17,357 nucleotides of DNA from an uncultured Caryophanales bacterium (lineage in GTDB: Bacteria; Bacillota_I; Bacilli_A; RF39; UBA660), in assembly GCA_947168625.1 (NCBI GenBank), contig CAMVMQ010000010.1, positions 1 through 17,357 on the forward strand, read 5' to 3'. Below the pieces are notes generated by a model. The model had not been told where the DNA came from and did no database searches. It saw nothing but the letters and a program-made list of their open reading frames with translations. How positions within the stretch are numbered: position 1 is the first letter of the stretch; every line of letters starts with the position of its first letter. The position numbers and the translations under genes are program-made. Of this stretch, positions 14,011 through 17,357 are shown in pieces.

Positions 14011-14037
14011 AAAATGTAACCTATTTGGTTACATTTT
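14011..14037. promoter_or_regulatory. Perfect palindromic operator-like site upstream of the plus-strand gene
   Basis: AAAATGTAACC and GGTTACATTTT form a perfect 11-bp inverted repeat around TATTT. No gene on either strand ends just before it, so a terminator is unlikely. It lies between the divergent scpA promoter and the small gene at 14080. A possible -10 TATACT (14055-14060) lies 18 bp downstream, so the site would cover the -35 area. It is not a GlnR/TnrA box, since the centre is 9 bp between TGTAA and TTACA instead of 7. Confidence 0.55.
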
Positions 14038-14079
14038 AATTACTATATTTATATTATACTTAATATTAAGGAGGCTATT

Positions 14080-14313
14080 ATGCTAGAAATAGATCAAGAT
14101 ATAAAAAAGGAAGTTCAAGACATAACTAATTACATATTATCTTACGATAATAAAGATAGTTTATCTTGGACTAAAGTTTATAAAGAAACACTTAAAGTAT
14201 TAAATCTAACAAACCTAGATAGCAATAAATTATTATCTAACACCATAAAAGAAATAACAAATAGAGGTTATGACATCATCTCAGAACCTTTTAAACTAGA
14301 AAGATATCGTTAA
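14080..14313 (+). CDS. Small unknown protein, only plus-strand gene
   Basis: The product has 77 residues, with AAGGAGG about 6 nt before the ATG, one of the best ribosome sites in the window. The sequence is mostly helical by pattern and hydrophilic, with no membrane segment or cysteine. It ends GYDIISEPFKLERYR. I do not recognise a family. It has its own operator-like palindrome and a strong terminator that starts in its stop codon, so it is an independent, probably regulated unit inserted between scpA and the slipin gene. Codon use looks like its neighbours. Confidence 0.8.
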   Translation: MLEIDQDIKKEVQDITNYILSYDNKDSLSWTKVYKETLKVLNLTNLDSNKLLSNTIKEITNRGYDIISEPFKLERYR

Positions 14314-14342
14314 AAGCAAAGTAAAATCATACTTTGCTTTTT
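14312..14342 (+). terminator. Terminator of the small plus-strand gene
   Basis: AAAAGCAAAGTA (14312-14323) pairs with TACTTTGCTTTT (14330-14341) around a 6-nt loop, ending in T-rich sequence. It begins in the stop codon. In the reverse direction it could also back up the slipin terminator. Confidence 0.9.
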
Positions 14343-14393
14343 CTTCTTAACATATAGTAAATATTAATTTTACATATCAACTCAATATAAAAG

Positions 14394-14414
14394 AAAAAAA
14401 GACTTAAAGTCCTT
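14394..14414 (-). terminator. Terminator of the slipin gene
   Basis: On the minus strand AAGGACT pairs with AGTCTTT (one G-U pair) around TTA, followed by seven T. It starts at the stop codon. Confidence 0.75.
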
Positions 14415-15175
14415 TATTTCCTATCACCTATTTTTTTAACGGCTTCTAATACTTCTATTGGTATTGCAAATATAATAGTATTTGATTGATCTGATGACAA
14501 ATCATTAATTGTAGATAAAGTACGAAGATGAAGAGCTCCAGGTGTATTACCCATTATTTCAGCAGCACTAGCCAAATTCTTAGATGCTTCAACTTCACCA
14601 GCAGCCTTAGTAATTACAGCTTGCTTTTCTCTTTCAGCTTCAGCAACTTTAGCAATTACTCTCTTCATTTCTTCAGGAAGACGAATATCTTTTAATTCAA
14701 CATTCTCTACTTTAATACCCCAAGGATCAGTAGCCTCATCAATAACTTTACATATTTTAGTAGATATTTTATCTCTTTCCATTAGAAGTTCATCAAGTGA
14801 TACAGAACCAACAGCATTACGCATAGTAGTTTGAGCAAGTTGACTTACGGCATAAGCATAATCTTCTACTGCCAAGATAGCCTTAGAAGCATTGAATACA
14901 TTGTAATATAAAACAGCATTTATTCTAATAGATACATTATCTTTAGTAATAGCATCCTGCTCTGGAACATCAACAGCCTTAGTACGAACATCTACTTTCT
15001 TCATTGATTGAAATATAGGCCATACTATTCTCCAACCTGGATTAACAATTTTATAAAACTTACCAAAGTTAAACTTTACTCCCCTCTCATACTCATTTAC
15101 TTGCCTTATTGATCTAAGAACAATTATAATAAAGATTATAAGTATTACAAGACCGGTATAATTTGTGTAATTCAT
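14414..15175 (-). CDS. Slipin (stomatin-like SPFH/Band 7 protein)
   Basis: The product has 253 residues, typical of slipins. Residues about 8-24 form an N-terminal membrane segment. The Band 7 domain follows with NEYERGVKFNFGKF, NPGWRIVWPIF, VDVRTKAVDVPEQDAITKDN and AVGSVSLDELL, then a helical coiled region EAEREKQAVITKAAGEVEASKNLASAAE. Slipins form membrane-bound oligomers and organise membrane microdomains. Many are linked to a NfeD-type protein or protease, but none is next to this one. GGAG lies about 9 nt before the ATG. The promoter is not clear. Confidence 0.95.
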   Translation of the reverse strand: MNYTNYTGLVILIIFIIIVLRSIRQVNEYERGVKFNFGKFYKIVNPGWRIVWPIFQSMKKVDVRTKAVDVPEQDAITKDNVSIRINAVLYYNVFNASKAILAVEDYAYAVSQLAQTTMRNAVGSVSLDELLMERDKISTKICKVIDEATDPWGIKVENVELKDIRLPEEMKRVIAKVAEAEREKQAVITKAAGEVEASKNLASAAEIMGNTPGALHLRTLSTINDLSSDQSNTIIFAIPIEVLEAVKKIGDRK

Positions 15176-15257
15176 TGTTTTCTACTCCTTTCAATATAAT
15201 AATACCACATTCAATAATATTTTAAAACAAAAATAATTAATTATTAATATACCATAT

Positions 15258-16478
15258 TTATTTAATTAAATGTTCTATTGCTCTAGTTACGATAATTTTA
15301 CCATACTTATAACTAATTGAACCTTGTTGGTAAGCAATATAAGGACTTCTTACTGGTCCATCACAAGAAAGTTCAATAGAACTACCCTCAGTAAAACTAC
15401 CAGAAGCCATAATTATTTTATCATCATATCCCGGCATATCAGATGGTACAATCATAGCATTAGAATCAATCTTAGAATTAGACTGAATAGCAGTCACATA
15501 CTTAATTAATTTATCAGCATCTTTAAAGATAATACTTTGAACAATATCTACACGTGTCTCATTATATTTAGGACTAACTTCATATCCAAGTTTATCAAAT
15601 AAATAAGATGTATAGATAGCGGTTTTTAAAGCATTAGAAACAATCATTGGAGCAAAATATAACCCTTCTAATATCATTTTATTTTGATTTAAGGATGGTC
15701 CCACTTCTTTACCTTCTCCTGGTACATTAAGCCTTTCAGCACATAAATCTATTAAATCTTTCCTACCTACAATATATCCTCCATTAGAAGCAATAGCTCC
15801 TCCTAAATTTTTGATTAAAGACCCAACACATACATCTACGCCTACTTCAATCGGCTCCCTAGTACTAACTAGTTCGCAGTAGCAATTATCAACCATAATA
15901 ATAACGTCTTTATCAACACTTCTAATCTCTTTAACAACTCTCTCAACTTTCTCAATACTTAAGCTTTCTCTAGTAGAATATCCTTTACTTCTTTGAATTT
16001 CTATTAATTTAATTTTATTAACTTTTAATACTTTTTTTATTTCTTCATAATTAAAATCATTATCAACTAAATCTATTTGTTTATAATCTACATTATATGC
16101 CTTTAAAGATGAAGGATTATTATTAAAACCAATTACTGAATCTAGTGTATCATATGGCTTACCACATATTGATAACATAGTATCTCCAGGTCTTAATAGA
16201 GCAAATAAACAAGTACTAATAGCATGAGTCCCAGAAATAAACTGTGTTCTAACCAAGGCATCTTCAGCCCTGAAAATACTAGCATAAACACTTTCAATTT
16301 TATCTCTTCCCATATCATTATAACCATATCCAGTAGCACTATGAAAATCACTTTCTGAAACACAATTTTGAATAAAAGCATCTAGTATTTTTCTACTATT
16401 AAATTCTTCTATTTCATCTATTCCTTCAAAAATATTTTTTAATTCTTCTTTTGAATTTCTAACTATTTTATCTAGCAC
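15258..16478 (-). CDS. ynbB: YnbB-type PLP-dependent enzyme (methionine gamma-lyase family, 'aluminium resistance' protein)
   Basis: The product has 406 residues, the length usual for this family. It is a fold-type I PLP enzyme. Lys223 in GSLIKNLGG is the likely Schiff-base lysine, and Asp197 in IMVDNCY should hold the PLP ring nitrogen. Other family stretches are SATGYGYNDMGR near the start and NVPGEGKEVGPS. The physiological substrate is not settled; related enzymes cut C-S bonds of sulfur amino acids. The start is a GTG at 16478 that overlaps the SDR stop in GTGCTAG. The neighbouring TAG is the SDR stop, so the pair is translationally coupled. Confidence 0.92.
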   Translation of the reverse strand: MLDKIVRNSKEELKNIFEGIDEIEEFNSRKILDAFIQNCVSESDFHSATGYGYNDMGRDKIESVYASIFRAEDALVRTQFISGTHAISTCLFALLRPGDTMLSICGKPYDTLDSVIGFNNNPSSLKAYNVDYKQIDLVDNDFNYEEIKKVLKVNKIKLIEIQRSKGYSTRESLSIEKVERVVKEIRSVDKDVIIMVDNCYCELVSTREPIEVGVDVCVGSLIKNLGGAIASNGGYIVGRKDLIDLCAERLNVPGEGKEVGPSLNQNKMILEGLYFAPMIVSNALKTAIYTSYLFDKLGYEVSPKYNETRVDIVQSIIFKDADKLIKYVTAIQSNSKIDSNAMIVPSDMPGYDDKIIMASGSFTEGSSIELSCDGPVRSPYIAYQQGSISYKYGKIIVTRAIEHLIK

Positions 16479-17206
16479 TTCTTACCACCATCAATTCTTA
16501 TTACACTATTATTTATATAACTCGCCTCATCACTTACTAAATAATTTACTAAATTAGCTATCTCAACAGGCTCTCCAAATCTTTCTAGTAATATTTTTCC
16601 TTTTTCTTTTTTTATAAACTCTTCATCCATATCTTTATTCATTTCTGTATTTACCCATCCTGGACACACAGTATTCACTCTAACATAAGGTGCTAGAAAA
16701 TCAGCTAAATTACTAGATAAATTAATAAGTCCAGCCTTTGATGCATCATAATCTATACTTTCTGGATACATAGTATCAATACCATTAGTGGAACCAATAT
16801 TAATTATTACCCCACTTTTATTATCTTTCATCTTTAATCCTACCTTCTTACTAATTAGAAAAGGAGCAACTAAATTTATTTCCAAAGTCTTCATAAAGTT
16901 CTCTTTCGTTTTATCTTCAAAAGTAGTATCAATTGCTACTGCAGCATTGTTTATTAAGATATCAATATTATTATATCTATCATAAATAGTATTTAGCATA
17001 TCATTTATTTCTTCTTCTTTAGATAAATCACACTTTACCATTAAAGCATTAGTATTATATTTAGTATCTATCTCTTCTTTTAATGCTATAGCACTATCAT
17101 AATTATTATGATAATGAATTATTACTTCATAGTTACTAGCTAAACTTCTTACTAGTTCTCTTCCTATTCCACTTGAAGAGCCCGTTACCAAAACAACTTT
17201 TTTCAT
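16472..17206 (-). CDS. Short-chain dehydrogenase/reductase
   Basis: The product has 244 residues. It is a classical SDR with the Rossmann motif TGSSSGIG (8-15), NNAA (87-90) and the catalytic Ser139, Tyr153 and Lys157 (YDASK). It ends with IDGGKKC. Many such proteins are annotated FabG-like 3-oxoacyl-ACP reductases, but this one is not in a fatty acid cluster, so its substrate is unknown. Basic or acidic cofactor preference cannot be settled here. I chose ATG 17206, with GGAG 9 nt upstream, over the TTG at 17215 that overlaps the site. It is the first gene of the pair with the YnbB-type enzyme, which suggests a shared pathway. Confidence 0.92.
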   Translation of the reverse strand: MKKVVLVTGSSSGIGRELVRSLASNYEVIIHYHNNYDSAIALKEEIDTKYNTNALMVKCDLSKEEEINDMLNTIYDRYNNIDILINNAAVAIDTTFEDKTKENFMKTLEINLVAPFLISKKVGLKMKDNKSGVIINIGSTNGIDTMYPESIDYDASKAGLINLSSNLADFLAPYVRVNTVCPGWVNTEMNKDMDEEFIKKEKGKILLERFGEPVEIANLVNYLVSDEASYINNSVIRIDGGKKC

Positions 17207-17225
17207 ATAGATCAACTCCAGAGAT

Positions 17226-17254
17226 ATTGTACTATTTTTTTTAGAAAAAATCTA
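17226..17254 (-). promoter_or_regulatory. Weak candidate promoter of the SDR/YnbB pair
   Basis: TACAAT (17231-17226) lies on the minus strand about 20 nt before the ATG. The matching -35 at 17 bp, TAGATT, is a 3/6 match, so support is limited. Confidence 0.3.
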
Positions 17255-17357
17255 TATTAAATAATTAATTAATATATCAATATAGTTAAATCTGTCTCCT
17301 ATTTTAATTTTATATTCACTATCTATAAAAGAATACCCATCACCAAGTTCTTTCATA
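17252..17357 (-). CDS. 3' end of a gene resembling a truncated YhcG-like PD-(D/E)XK nuclease
   Basis: Only the last 34 codons are inside the window: an in-frame ATG at the very edge and a TAG at 17254-17252. The pattern ELGDGYSF, then KIKIGDRFNYIDIL, resembles the segment ELGxGFxF...xxIGxxxxYIDLL of YhcG (DUF1016) nucleases, which continues with a VVIELK-type catalytic strand. Here the frame ends just after YIDIL, so it may be a truncated remnant or another family. I saw no frame that restores the missing part downstream. The similarity is from memory of the family and is weak. Confidence 0.4.
   Translation of the reverse strand, partial: MKELGDGYSFIDSEYKIKIGDRFNYIDILINYLI

Noticed and set aside
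14011..14037. GlnR/TnrA-type box
   Set aside because: The family needs TGTNA-N7-TNACA; the spacing here is 9.
1..17357. CRISPR arrays, insertion sequences, phage genes and tRNA or rRNA genes
   Set aside because: No regularly spaced repeats, transposase, integrase or structural RNA gene patterns were found on either strand.

Overview
The window is AT-rich chromosomal DNA, almost entirely coded on the minus strand, from a low-GC Gram-positive bacterium of the Bacilli/Erysipelotrichia kind. The evidence is strong AGGAGG-type ribosome binding sites, consensus sigma-A promoters (-35/-10 with 17-bp spacers), an rpsO-pnp pair, a scpA-scpB-ruvB cluster, a spoIIGA-sigE sporulation pair and a sortase-type surface protein with CnaB domains. 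Gut Firmicutes related to RF39-like lineages would fit, but that placement is inference. No gene stop I could read is TGA.

Left part (1-3040): a partial secreted surface protein (signal peptide, thioester-domain-like region, at least two near-identical CnaB repeats) with its own promoter. Next to it is a two-gene unit coding a membrane-spanning XRE regulator and a membrane-anchored thioredoxin-like CPWC protein. These two may form a redox- or envelope-sensing pair.

3045-6396: a three-gene operon with a promoter at 6368-6396 and a terminator at 2913-2938. It codes an unknown single-pass membrane protein, a protein with tandem solute-binding-like domains, a membrane segment and a degenerate GGDEF domain, and a YihY/BrkB-type membrane protein.

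6405-8188: the sporulation locus spoIIGA-sigE, preceded by a small orphan Flp-type pilin gene. The pilin terminator loop contains an exact Spo0A box (TGTCGAA). It sits about where a -35 would be, 21 bp from a TATAAT that is itself 6 bp from the spoIIGA start codon. This resembles the long-spacer Spo0A-dependent spoIIG promoter of Bacillus and predicts a leaderless spoIIGA-sigE message.

8254-11621: pnp and rpsO, preceded by an rpsO leader and promoter, then an unknown 210-residue protein. That gene's roughly 95-nt leader is unusually GC-rich and can fold into two mutually exclusive hairpins, so it is a candidate regulatory RNA.

11649-13974: scpA-scpB-ruvB in one operon (chromosome condensation and Holliday junction migration) behind a perfect consensus promoter. 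14011-14342: the only plus-strand gene, a small unknown protein with a perfect 11-bp inverted repeat (operator-like) upstream and a strong terminator. 14394-17357: a slipin (SPFH) gene, then a translationally coupled SDR oxidoreductase plus YnbB-type PLP enzyme pair. The right edge holds the 3' end of a gene that resembles a truncated YhcG-like PD-(D/E)XK nuclease.
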